DNA from: a virus
DNA: 39,168 nucleotides
Virus record (IMG/VR): IMGVR_UViG_3300027773_000189
Span: 1-39,168 of that record
Direction: 5' to 3' (one strand)
The position numbers and the translations under genes were made by a program. A model generated the notes under the pieces. The model saw only the letters and a list, made by a program, of their open reading frames with translations, did no database searches and was not told where the DNA came from. Each line of letters begins with the position of its first letter. The stretch's first letter is position 1. This document shows positions 28,968 to 36,489 of the stretch, one piece after another.

Positions 28968-31529
28968 ATGACGAAGACAAAATCAGTCGGCGGAAAAGAA
29001 TATCCGGCCAGCGTGTTCGCATACGTCGGCAACCCAGACGATCCGAGCACCTGGCATCTCCCGATTCCGGACGAGGCTCACGTTCGCGATGCCCTGGCGC
29101 GATTCAACCAGGCGCAGATTCCGGCTGCAGACAAAGCGAAGGTCGCGCGCAAGCTCGTGGCCGCTGCCAAGAAGCACGGCATCGACGCCAGCGGGTTCGA
29201 GAAGGAGTATGCAGTTCACGAGAGCACGAACTGGCAAAACGTGCTGGAGGCTCTCACCGGCGAACTCTACGAAGTGTGTGAAGCCTTTCCTTCTTACGTC
29301 ATCGCAGAGAAGGATGGCGAGCTTTATCGCTTCGGCTACAGCTCTGAAAACGGCAAGATGATCGTCGAAGAGCCCCAACCGGTTACAGTCGCCTACGTTC
29401 CCGTTTCGGAATCGGCGCGGTTCATATGCGAAGGCTCCGTCGAAGACGACGGCTACACCTGGCCGGTGCAGATCATCCAGGAAGGATTCGCGGGTGGTGA
29501 AGTCGGCGGCCAAGCCGTTCCGCACTACTACTCGGCCGACACCGTCCGCCAGTTCGCGGAAGCGGCGAACGGCGCGCGCTTCGGGCGGAAGCATCCTGGA
29601 CCGCTGGAACAGGAAGACGATCCTGCGCGGATCGCCGGCTACTTCAGCGAAGGGCGCGTCGTCGGAAGCGCCGCGCACGCCAAGCTGCACCTGCTCAAGA
29701 GTGAGACCGCGCTGCGCGACAAGCTGCTGGCCATGAAGGAGTCAGGAAAGAACGATCTCTTCGGACTCAGTGTACTCGGATACGCGGAGTTCAAACCGGG
29801 AAAAGTTCAGGGCAAGTCCGCTCTCATTTCGGGAAAGCTGGCAAAGCTGGTCTCGATCGATCTCGTTACGGAAGCGGGAGCGGGAGGCAAATTCCTTAAT
29901 TCGATGCGCGTGGCTGCGTCTTCGGTGAGCTCGATGGCTGAGATCGACGAGATGCAGAAACGCGCCATCAAACCCACAACCACTAACAACGGCAGCTCGA
30001 ATGACGCTGGCCGAAAAGGAGCACACATCGTGAAGCCACAAATCATGAAGTTGCTCGAAAAGCTGCGGACTCGCAATGCTGGCCGCGCCGACGAGCTGAC
30101 GACCGAATTCAATGGGCTTAAAGAAGAGCAGCAGGCGGAATTCCTGGTGAAGGTCTCCGAAGCGGTTGCTGCCTCGGTCGATCACAAGAACGGAGAGGAC
30201 GTAAAGGAAGCGCAGGCGATTCTGGCCCAGATCAAGGAAGCGCAGACTGAGTTGAAGAAGATCGAGGCAAAGAATCTGATCGAGCGCAAGCTCGCCGATT
30301 CGAAGCTGCCGCAGCCCGCAATCGCCCTGGTGCGCGAGCACCTGAAGGACCAGCTCGTGGATGAAGCTGCAGTCGATGCCGAGATCAAGCGCACTCGCGA
30401 AGCCTTTGCCGCGTACAGCACCATTGGCCGCGTAAACGCCGGGGGAGCGCGAGTCGCTCTTGAAAGCGTCGATAAAGTGCAGATGGCGATGGACGCGCTC
30501 TTCGGCGTGAAAGAAGCCATCAAGCAATGCCGCGAGTCGGGCGTGAAGCCGCTGCGCGGAATCAAGGAAGGGTACATCGTCTGCACCGGCGATTTCGATT
30601 GCACCTTCCAGGATGGCGGTTTCTCGCGAGTGACGGAAGCGATCGCAACCTCAAACTTCCCCAACATCCTGCTCAACTCGATGACCAAGCGGCTCATCCA
30701 GGATTACCAGGAAGTGGGAATGGGCGGCCTGGAGCGACTGATCGTGCCCGCGAACATCGCCGACTACAAGTCGAACGATCGCGTCCGCATGGGTTACCTC
30801 GGTGACATTCCGGTCGTGGCGGAAAACGCGACGTACACGGAACTCACCTATCCCACGGACGAAAAGATCAGCTACGTCGTGCAGAAGCGCGGCGGCTTGA
30901 TCACGATCTCCGACGAGACCATCAAAAACGATGACCTCGGCAAGATCGCGGCTTTCCCATCGCGCCTGGCCCGCGCTGCGCGGCGCACGCTGAAGCAGTT
31001 CGTGACGAACTTCTTCGCGACCAATCCGACGTACGATCCGGATTCGCTCGCGCTGTTCGTCGCGGGACACAACAACCTCACCGTCAACCCGCTCAGCTCC
31101 GCCAACCTGGACGCCGCTGAATTGCTGGTGATGAGCCAGACGGAAAAGGACAGCGGCAAGCCGCTGAACTTCCCGGTGCAGTGGCTGATGGTTCCGCTGC
31201 AGCTCAAGGCAACGGCGATGCAGATCAACAATAACCCCACCGGAACCAACAATTGGTATGAGCGCTTCGGCACGAATCACCAGGCTCCGGAGAACATGAT
31301 CGTGAATGAGTTGCTCTCGTCCACGACGCGTTGGTGGGTTGGCTGCTATCCGTCCGAAGCTCCCGGGCTGGAGATCGGCTATCTGGACGGCATCCAGGAA
31401 CCGCAGTTGTTCCTCGCGAGCGATCCCACAGTGGGACTGAAGTTCACGAACGACCAGATTGTGTACAAGTCGAAGTTCGTCTTCGGCGGCAAACCGATCG
31501 ACTTCCGTCCCTTCGTCCAGAACAATTAG
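28968..31529 (+). CDS. Fused prohead protease, scaffold and HK97-fold major capsid protein
   Basis: The 853-residue protein joins three parts. Residues 1-75 form a small domain (FAYVGNPDDPSTWHLPIPDE). Residues 160-310 match a herpes-type prohead serine protease, with the likely catalytic His at 209 (GRKHPGP) and Ser at 268 (DLFGLSVLGYAEF), and the usual VSIDLVTEAGAGG end. From about residue 355, a coiled-coil scaffold-like stretch (FLVKVSEAVAASVDHKNGED) precedes an HK97-type capsid domain (ITISDETIKNDDLGKIAAFP, NEL-LSSTTRWWVGCYPSEAPG). I used the ATG at 28968, which has GAGGAG upstream. A strong internal start at 30030 could also give free capsid protein. Confidence 0.85.
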   Translation: MTKTKSVGGKEYPASVFAYVGNPDDPSTWHLPIPDEAHVRDALARFNQAQIPAADKAKVARKLVAAAKKHGIDASGFEKEYAVHESTNWQNVLEALTGELYEVCEAFPSYVIAEKDGELYRFGYSSENGKMIVEEPQPVTVAYVPVSESARFICEGSVEDDGYTWPVQIIQEGFAGGEVGGQAVPHYYSADTVRQFAEAANGARFGRKHPGPLEQEDDPARIAGYFSEGRVVGSAAHAKLHLLKSETALRDKLLAMKESGKNDLFGLSVLGYAEFKPGKVQGKSALISGKLAKLVSIDLVTEAGAGGKFLNSMRVAASSVSSMAEIDEMQKRAIKPTTTNNGSSNDAGRKGAHIVKPQIMKLLEKLRTRNAGRADELTTEFNGLKEEQQAEFLVKVSEAVAASVDHKNGEDVKEAQAILAQIKEAQTELKKIEAKNLIERKLADSKLPQPAIALVREHLKDQLVDEAAVDAEIKRTREAFAAYSTIGRVNAGGARVALESVDKVQMAMDALFGVKEAIKQCRESGVKPLRGIKEGYIVCTGDFDCTFQDGGFSRVTEAIATSNFPNILLNSMTKRLIQDYQEVGMGGLERLIVPANIADYKSNDRVRMGYLGDIPVVAENATYTELTYPTDEKISYVVQKRGGLITISDETIKNDDLGKIAAFPSRLARAARRTLKQFVTNFFATNPTYDPDSLALFVAGHNNLTVNPLSSANLDAAELLVMSQTEKDSGKPLNFPVQWLMVPLQLKATAMQINNNPTGTNNWYERFGTNHQAPENMIVNELLSSTTRWWVGCYPSEAPGLEIGYLDGIQEPQLFLASDPTVGLKFTNDQIVYKSKFVFGGKPIDFRPFVQNN
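30014..30032 (+). promoter_or_regulatory. Internal ribosome site and GTG start for separate capsid product
   Basis: AAAAGGAG (30014-30021) lies eight bases before an in-frame GTG at 30030. Starting there would yield a 499-residue scaffold-plus-capsid protein without the protease. The adjoining linker (TTTNNGSSNDAGRKG) looks like a domain junction. Confidence 0.6.
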
Positions 31530-31612
31530 CTCGACGCTGCTGGCTGCCGGCTCTCGCTGCTAGCGAGCCCGGCAGCCGATCAGCACGAGTCGCTAGCAGC
31601 CAGGAGCTTTCG
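31530..31612 (+). repeat. Junction repeat with strong hairpin after the capsid gene
   Basis: GGCTGCCGG at 31542-31550 pairs with CCGGCAGCC at 31569-31577, extended by CTC/GAG with one bulged base. GCTAGCAGCCAGGAGC units follow. AGGAG at 31602-31606 is the probable ribosome site for the ATG at 31617. There is no T run, so it is more likely an RNA-processing or stability element than a terminator. Confidence 0.65.
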
Positions 31613-31616
31613 ATAA

Positions 31617-32021
31617 ATGCAACCGACATGGATGCCAATTCGCTGGTTCAAGGTCCAGCTCTTCATCAGTGGAGTTCTGGCAGTGGTCAATGGCCGCGCA
31701 ACGTTCAAGGTGATGCAGCGACTGCGGATCGTAAACACTGAGTTCGCGCTCGGCATTGCTCCCACCGGTGCGGGTAATACTGCGGTCACGGTGAAAAAGA
31801 ACGGCAACGCGATCGGCGCTGCGACAGATCTGCAGCTCGCCGCAGCACAAACCTCCGTCACAGCAAAGCCGTCAGTCTCCTCGCTATTGACTGGAGGCGA
31901 ACCTGTCGGCGTCCAGTGCGAGCCAGGCGACACGATCACGGTCGATGTGACGTCGATCTGCGCCGCGACCGCAGGAACGGACGGCGCGATCACGCTGCTG
32001 TGTGCTGCGATCGATAACTAA
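31617..32021 (+). CDS. Possible head decoration protein
   Basis: The 134-residue beta-rich protein (FALGIAPTGAGNTAVTVKKN, AKPSVSSLLTGGEPVGVQCE, DTITVDVTSIC) has the look of a capsid-surface or head-decoration domain. It follows the capsid gene directly. No family is firmly recognised. Confidence 0.6.
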   Translation: MQPTWMPIRWFKVQLFISGVLAVVNGRATFKVMQRLRIVNTEFALGIAPTGAGNTAVTVKKNGNAIGAATDLQLAAAQTSVTAKPSVSSLLTGGEPVGVQCEPGDTITVDVTSICAATAGTDGAITLLCAAIDN

Positions 32022-32136
32022 GGCTTTCTGCAACTGCGCTATCGGAGGACGGCGTTGGTTGCAGGAGTAAGGCGGGAGCGTGCGGCCAGTCCGGCGCTCC
32101 TGCTGAATACAACACAGTTTTACCAAATAGGGAAGT

Positions 32137-32862
32137 ATGTCTTTTAAGCCAGAGGACTTTCGCGCAAACGTAAAGCGCAAGGTCCAGGACAACGCGGGAC
32201 TCCTGACGGATGCCGATTTCGATGCATTCGTGACGCAGGCGGTGCGCCAGCGATACTCGCAGGATCGCGCGCAGGTCATCGTCACGGATGTCGCGGCAGA
32301 CGGATCGACGCTTCTGCCGCTTCCCGTTCTGGCACAGCAGCAGAATGCTCCTGCGGTTCCAGTGTTCGAGGTAGGCTTCTCGGCGGTGAAGACGCTGGAG
32401 TATCCGATCGGCGTCGTGCCGCCGAGCTACTTCCTGGATTCGGATTGGCAGTACTACCAGACGCCCACCGGGATGAAGCTATTGCTTCTGGCAACCAGCC
32501 CGGCGAACAACGAGCTCGTTCGTGTGACATGGACCGCGCGTCACGCAGACGATGGATCGAGCGTTCCAAATCAGGACTTCGAGGCGGTGTGCGATTTCGC
32601 TTCGTCACTCTGCGCTGAGGCTCTCGCGGCTCGCTACGCGCAGACGCGCGACAACACAATCAATGCGGACGTCGTTAACTATCGCACCAAGAGCCAGGAA
32701 TACCTGACGATGGCGAAGGCTCTGCGGCAGAGATACTTCAACGCGCTGGGAGTTGATGAAGGCGGAGGCAACGAGCAAGGTCCGGCGATCGCGATGGGGA
32801 ACATGAGCGAGCAGCTTGGAGCGGGAGTGGATCGGCTGATTCACAGCAAATACACGAGATGA
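32137..32862 (+). CDS. Head-tail connector/adaptor-like protein
   Basis: The 241-residue protein has helices at both ends (DFDAFVTQAVRQRYSQDRAQ; AVCDFASSLCAEALAARYAQ) around a beta centre (VGFSAVKTLEYPIGVVPPSY). This pattern fits gp6-type adaptors that close the head after packaging. GGGAAG lies just before the ATG. Its stop overlaps the next start. Confidence 0.65.
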   Translation: MSFKPEDFRANVKRKVQDNAGLLTDADFDAFVTQAVRQRYSQDRAQVIVTDVAADGSTLLPLPVLAQQQNAPAVPVFEVGFSAVKTLEYPIGVVPPSYFLDSDWQYYQTPTGMKLLLLATSPANNELVRVTWTARHADDGSSVPNQDFEAVCDFASSLCAEALAARYAQTRDNTINADVVNYRTKSQEYLTMAKALRQRYFNALGVDEGGGNEQGPAIAMGNMSEQLGAGVDRLIHSKYTR

Positions 32863-33386
32863 GCTTTCAGGTCAAACTCCACGGAGTCGAGAAGGTCGCG
32901 CCCGAGTTGCAGAGCGCGGCGCACGCGGGAATCCTGCGCGGACTGGAAGCAGTGGGAATTCGCGGCTCGGTGCTCGTGCAGAACAACATCAAGACTCCCT
33001 ACAACGGACGGCCTGCTGCAGTTGCGAGCGGCCAGCTCGTGAATTCAATCCACGGCGACATCATTCAAGGAGACAACGTAAACCGAGTCGTCATCGCTGC
33101 CCATCCGCCTGCAGATGTTTACGCAGCGCCCGTCGAGACAGGTACAGCTCCACACTTCCCGCCGCCGCAGGCTCTCGTGCCGTGGGTGAAGTTGAAATTC
33201 AAGGTTGGCGATAAGGAGGCATTGTCGATCGCGTTCGCGATTGCAAAACGGATTTCCCAAAGAGGAACCAAAGGACAGTTCATGTTCCAGCGGGCGCTCG
33301 AACAGCTCAGCGGAGAAGCCGCTTCCATTATGGAACGTTCACTCGCTGAATCGTTCGCCGCTGCCGGCTACAAGGGAGCTGCCTGA
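32859..33386 (+). CDS. Tail completion protein, HK97 gp10-like
   Basis: The 175-residue product has features of the HK97 gp10/virion-morphogenesis family: VLVQNNIKTPYNGRPAAVAS, SGQLVNSIHGDI, a VYAAPVETGTAPHFPPPQAL loop and a helical end. These proteins join head and tail. It starts in an ATGA overlap. Confidence 0.75.
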   Translation: MSFQVKLHGVEKVAPELQSAAHAGILRGLEAVGIRGSVLVQNNIKTPYNGRPAAVASGQLVNSIHGDIIQGDNVNRVVIAAHPPADVYAAPVETGTAPHFPPPQALVPWVKLKFKVGDKEALSIAFAIAKRISQRGTKGQFMFQRALEQLSGEAASIMERSLAESFAAAGYKGAA

Positions 33387-33871
33387 TGCCCGTTGATTTG
33401 GAAGCAGTCATCATCCCGCAGTGCCAGGCGATTTTGCAGAGCGTTGCAGGTGTCGGGCAAAACGTTCATCCGTTCATTCGCGTTGCCGCTGACGATGCGG
33501 CGTTTCTGAAACTGTTCTTCGACGCGGCTGCGGGCAGGGTTCACGGCTACACCATCACTCGCGAGAGTACCGACACTCGAGAGAACGACGTGGGTGCGGC
33601 GATGGATCTCCACATGATCGTGATTCGTGGGTACATGGGCGTGCAGGACCAGGCCCAGCCGAGTCCCACAGAGATTCTGATGCAGACGGAAGTGGAGGCA
33701 ATTCGCACCGCGTTTTTTGCCAAGCGTCACTTGGAAGATGCTCAGGGAAATCGCAAGGTGTTTTGGTGCGATCGCATGAAGGTACGCACGTTTGCGCACG
33801 CGCAGTTTTCCGATTTGTTGTGTCACTACGTTGAGCTGACGATGGTCGTCAAGGACTACCCGATCAACTGA
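33386..33871 (+). CDS. Tail terminator-like protein
   Basis: The 161-residue alpha/beta protein (LEAVIIPQCQAILQSVAGVG, VGAAMDLHMIVIRGYMGVQD, YVELTMVVKDY) fits the size and pattern of tail terminators. These cap the tail tube and contact the connector. It starts in a TGATG overlap. The assignment relies mostly on order and fold-like pattern. Confidence 0.6.
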   Translation: MPVDLEAVIIPQCQAILQSVAGVGQNVHPFIRVAADDAAFLKLFFDAAAGRVHGYTITRESTDTRENDVGAAMDLHMIVIRGYMGVQDQAQPSPTEILMQTEVEAIRTAFFAKRHLEDAQGNRKVFWCDRMKVRTFAHAQFSDLLCHYVELTMVVKDYPIN

Positions 33872-33880
33872 GGAGGCCGA

Positions 33881-34123
33881 ATGGCCGAGAAGGATAGAAA
33901 AGATTTTGTCAAAGTGAGACTGAGCGCCGCAGGCGAGAAGCTAGCAGACGGCGGACCGCTGACGATCGCAAACGCGCGGTCACATTTCACTTTCAAAGCC
34001 GGCGAGGTCCAGGAAGTGACTCGCGCGTACGAGTGGCGCGCCTTCCTCTCGCAGGAGACGTTCAATGGCGAGCCGATCTTCGAGCTCGTCGATGATTCCG
34101 CAGTCGCAGCTAAGGAGGCTTAA
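33881..34123 (+). CDS. Small tail-region protein
   Basis: The 80-residue product has a basic, beta-rich body (FVKVRLSAAGEKLADGG, ARSHFTFKAGEVQEVTRAYE). It lies between the terminator-like and tail-tube genes and ends in a TAATG overlap. No family is recognised; similar small proteins in this place are often tail accessories. Confidence 0.6.
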   Translation: MAEKDRKDFVKVRLSAAGEKLADGGPLTIANARSHFTFKAGEVQEVTRAYEWRAFLSQETFNGEPIFELVDDSAVAAKEA

Positions 34124-35127
34124 TGCCGGGCGCACCCTTCGAGTCGCAGAAACTTAGTATCCGCAATCTTGTGGTGAGCCCGAACAAGCAGCTCACCTAC
34201 GGCGAAGTGATGGCCGATGCCAATCTCCTCCATCGCGTGCGCTTCGATCCGAGCGCGTTCGCCACCTTCAACGACGGCATCCGTTCCGATTTGAACCTTG
34301 CGGGCAAAGGGCATCCGTTCGCGAGCGAGCGGCAGTTGATCTCGCGCGATCTGACCTTCAGCTTCAACCAGGAGGCGACGGACTTCCTGATCGGCTGGGC
34401 GCTGGCGATGATCTTCGGCAAGGATGTTGTCACGGGAGCCGGACCGTACACGCACACGTTCAACTTCGATCTGACCACGAACCAGGCTGTCGCGACCTGC
34501 ATTTATGTAGAGACCGACGCTGCGGTGAAGCGCAAGCTGCAGGACATGAGCGCCACGGAACTGACAATCTCCTGGACCGACAAGGGTCCGGTGCGGATCG
34601 CGATCGCGTTCGTCGGCACCGGAAAGTTCACAGACGGCGCGATGGCAGCGCTGCCGGCATTGCCGGTGAACACCTACCTGCTCGGCTCCGACGTGGATAC
34701 GCAGATCGGACCTGTGGGCGCGCCGGTCTCGTGGAAGGGACGTGCGCTGAGCGGTCAGATTAAGTTGACCACCGGAACAGTCGTACATCGCGCGCCAGGC
34801 GGCGGACTGTACGGGTATTTCAATCGCGTGGGAATGCAGCGAGCTTCTCTGTCGATCGTGATAGCAGCAACGAATGCTGATGATGTGAACACTCTCTGGG
34901 AGAACCAAACGAACCAGGAAGTGAAGATCATCATCAACTCAGGCGCTGCGGCTCAATGCACGCTGGATTTACCAAATCTGTACTTCAACCAGGTGCAGCC
35001 CTCGGCCGATGCCGAGCGCGTCGTCTATACGCTCACCTCCGACGAGAACAACATCCTCCAGGGCGCGAGCGCTCTGGTGACTGCCACCGTCGTGAACAGC
35101 CAGGCGAGCTATCTGGTCGCGGCGTAA
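34123..35127 (+). CDS. Major tail tube protein
   Basis: The 334-residue protein is beta-rich with repeated domain-like segments (ERQLISRDLTFSFNQEATDF, LTISWTDKGPVRIAIAFVG, MQRASLSIVIAATNADDVNT). This matches phage tail-tube subunits of the two-domain type, which stack as rings around the tape measure. No sheath gene follows it, which supports a non-contractile tail. Confidence 0.75.
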   Translation: MPGAPFESQKLSIRNLVVSPNKQLTYGEVMADANLLHRVRFDPSAFATFNDGIRSDLNLAGKGHPFASERQLISRDLTFSFNQEATDFLIGWALAMIFGKDVVTGAGPYTHTFNFDLTTNQAVATCIYVETDAAVKRKLQDMSATELTISWTDKGPVRIAIAFVGTGKFTDGAMAALPALPVNTYLLGSDVDTQIGPVGAPVSWKGRALSGQIKLTTGTVVHRAPGGGLYGYFNRVGMQRASLSIVIAATNADDVNTLWENQTNQEVKIIINSGAAAQCTLDLPNLYFNQVQPSADAERVVYTLTSDENNILQGASALVTATVVNSQASYLVAA

Positions 35128-35346
35128 TACAGAGGTTGCCGGGCACCGCCAGCGGCAGCTAGTCCAAACCGGGAAGCTCGTCTAGGACGGCGAGAGATTT
35201 CTCGGACTGGCGGGTAAATATGTTTTACAGGCCGTCATCTTCGACGGCATCGATGTCCGCAGCCTTCGCGGACCTCAGGCAAGACGAGCTCCTTCAAGCT
35301 CGGAACGTGAAGTAAAAAACACCGACATCCTCTGAAGGAGCAACGA
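35128..35346 (+). ncRNA. Structured leader or ncRNA candidate between tail genes
   Basis: I see no convincing gene in these 219 bases; one 31-codon frame (35220-35315) lacks a good ribosome site. Three short perfect stems follow in a row: CGAGA/TCTCG (35191-35204), GCCGTC/GACGGC (35231-35248) and GTCCGC/GCGGAC (35255-35273). GAAGGAG (35333-35339) precedes the next ATG. The gap is unusually long for this operon. Confidence 0.4.
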
Positions 35347-36105
35347 ATGAACGTCACTCTACCCCTTGACCAGCCACGCGTTGTTGCGATCAAGCAAAAA
35401 GACAAACGCTTCGTCTATCGCTTTCGTCGTATCACCGATCGTGACTGGAAGCGCTACTACAGCGGCATCGCCAACCAGACTGAAGTCGTAAATGGCGAGC
35501 AGGTCCGCATCTTCGATTACCGCACTGCGCTGCAGGTCCTGGTCGAGGAAACGCTGGAGAGCGCGGAAGGCTACACCGGACCAGGCGGCGTGTCGGTCAG
35601 CCAACTGAAGGAGTGGAAGACGAAGCTCCCGATCGGGCACAAGATCGCCGCCGGTCTCGTTCTCACCGACGTGAGCGTCGATGACTCTGCCGCAGCCGAA
35701 AAAGATGTCTCAGTGATCGCTGACCTGACCGAAGTCGTGCTGGCTGCGAAATGGTCAGCAGACGAGAGCGGTGCGATGGCGGAGTTTAGAGGGCTTGTCC
35801 ATCGCTTCAACCATCCCTCGATCGATCAGCTTCGCAGGTTCAATCGCGAGAGCTCGCGGGCGCGCGTGGTTGGAGGTTCCAGATCGGGAAAGACGATCTG
35901 GCCTGGCCGCCAGGAGATACTCGCCGAGTTCTACGATCAGCTCATTGCCAGTGTTGACGGTTACAGCTTTGGCGGCAGCGCGCTCACGGACCAGGTGCAG
36001 ACGATTCGGCAGCAGATGGACACTCAGCACAAAGTTGCTGCGGCGCAGGCTCTGTTCAGCGGCGGAGATGACGCCGAGATTGACCAGGCCGCGCAGAGCG
36101 AATGA
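35347..36105 (+). CDS. Tail assembly chaperone-like protein
   Basis: The 252-residue protein has a beta-rich start (VTLPLDQPRVVAIKQKDKRF) and then helical parts (AEFRGLVHRFNHPSIDQLRR; LTDQVQTIRQQMDTQHKVAA). Position between tail tube and tape measure fits the first tail assembly chaperone. Its TGA is followed at once, in the same frame, by the ATG of the next gene. Confidence 0.65.
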   Translation: MNVTLPLDQPRVVAIKQKDKRFVYRFRRITDRDWKRYYSGIANQTEVVNGEQVRIFDYRTALQVLVEETLESAEGYTGPGGVSVSQLKEWKTKLPIGHKIAAGLVLTDVSVDDSAAAEKDVSVIADLTEVVLAAKWSADESGAMAEFRGLVHRFNHPSIDQLRRFNRESSRARVVGGSRSGKTIWPGRQEILAEFYDQLIASVDGYSFGGSALTDQVQTIRQQMDTQHKVAAAQALFSGGDDAEIDQAAQSE

Positions 36106-36483
36106 ATGTACGTCGAGAGCGATTACGCCCACCTGCGGATTGCCGCGCGGGAGTCCCTCGAAGAAGGATGGGCGCTGCAGGGTGCGGAACGCACGCTTCG
36201 CCTGGGGCGAGCGCAGGACCGCGCAGCATACATCGAGCGCCGGCTGCCGAAGCGGACACTGGCCGAAGGCTACTACACATGGATCGATTACCTCTTGTGG
36301 CTTTCGGACGTGCATGAGGTTGTCTCATTTCGGAACTTGACGGCGACAGAAGTGGAAGGCATCAGGATCGTGCGTGAGGCGCGCGATCAGTTTCTTGCAC
36401 GTCATCCTCGTTGCGGGAAATGCGGCGCAATGAACGACAGGTCCGCACTGAACTGCGCGGACTGCGGTGTGGAGTTCAGCTAG
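36106..36483 (+). CDS. Second chaperone-like protein with zinc ribbon
   Basis: The 125-residue product is helical (YAHLRIAARESLEEGWALQG; GYYTWIDYLLWLSDVHEVVS) and ends in a clear four-Cys zinc ribbon (PRCGKCGAMNDRS, LNCADCGVEF). It is in the same frame as the upstream ORF, separated only by TGA. In many siphophages the second chaperone is made as an extension of the first, so occasional readthrough could give a 378-residue fusion. Alternatively it is reinitiated at the adjacent ATG. Confidence 0.6.
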   Translation: MYVESDYAHLRIAARESLEEGWALQGAERTLRLGRAQDRAAYIERRLPKRTLAEGYYTWIDYLLWLSDVHEVVSFRNLTATEVEGIRIVREARDQFLARHPRCGKCGAMNDRSALNCADCGVEFS

Positions 36484-36489
36484 AAGAAG

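Noticed and set aside
35220-35315. 31-codon ORF in the gap before the chaperone gene
   Set aside because: No good ribosome site, unremarkable composition, and the same bases form stem-loops.
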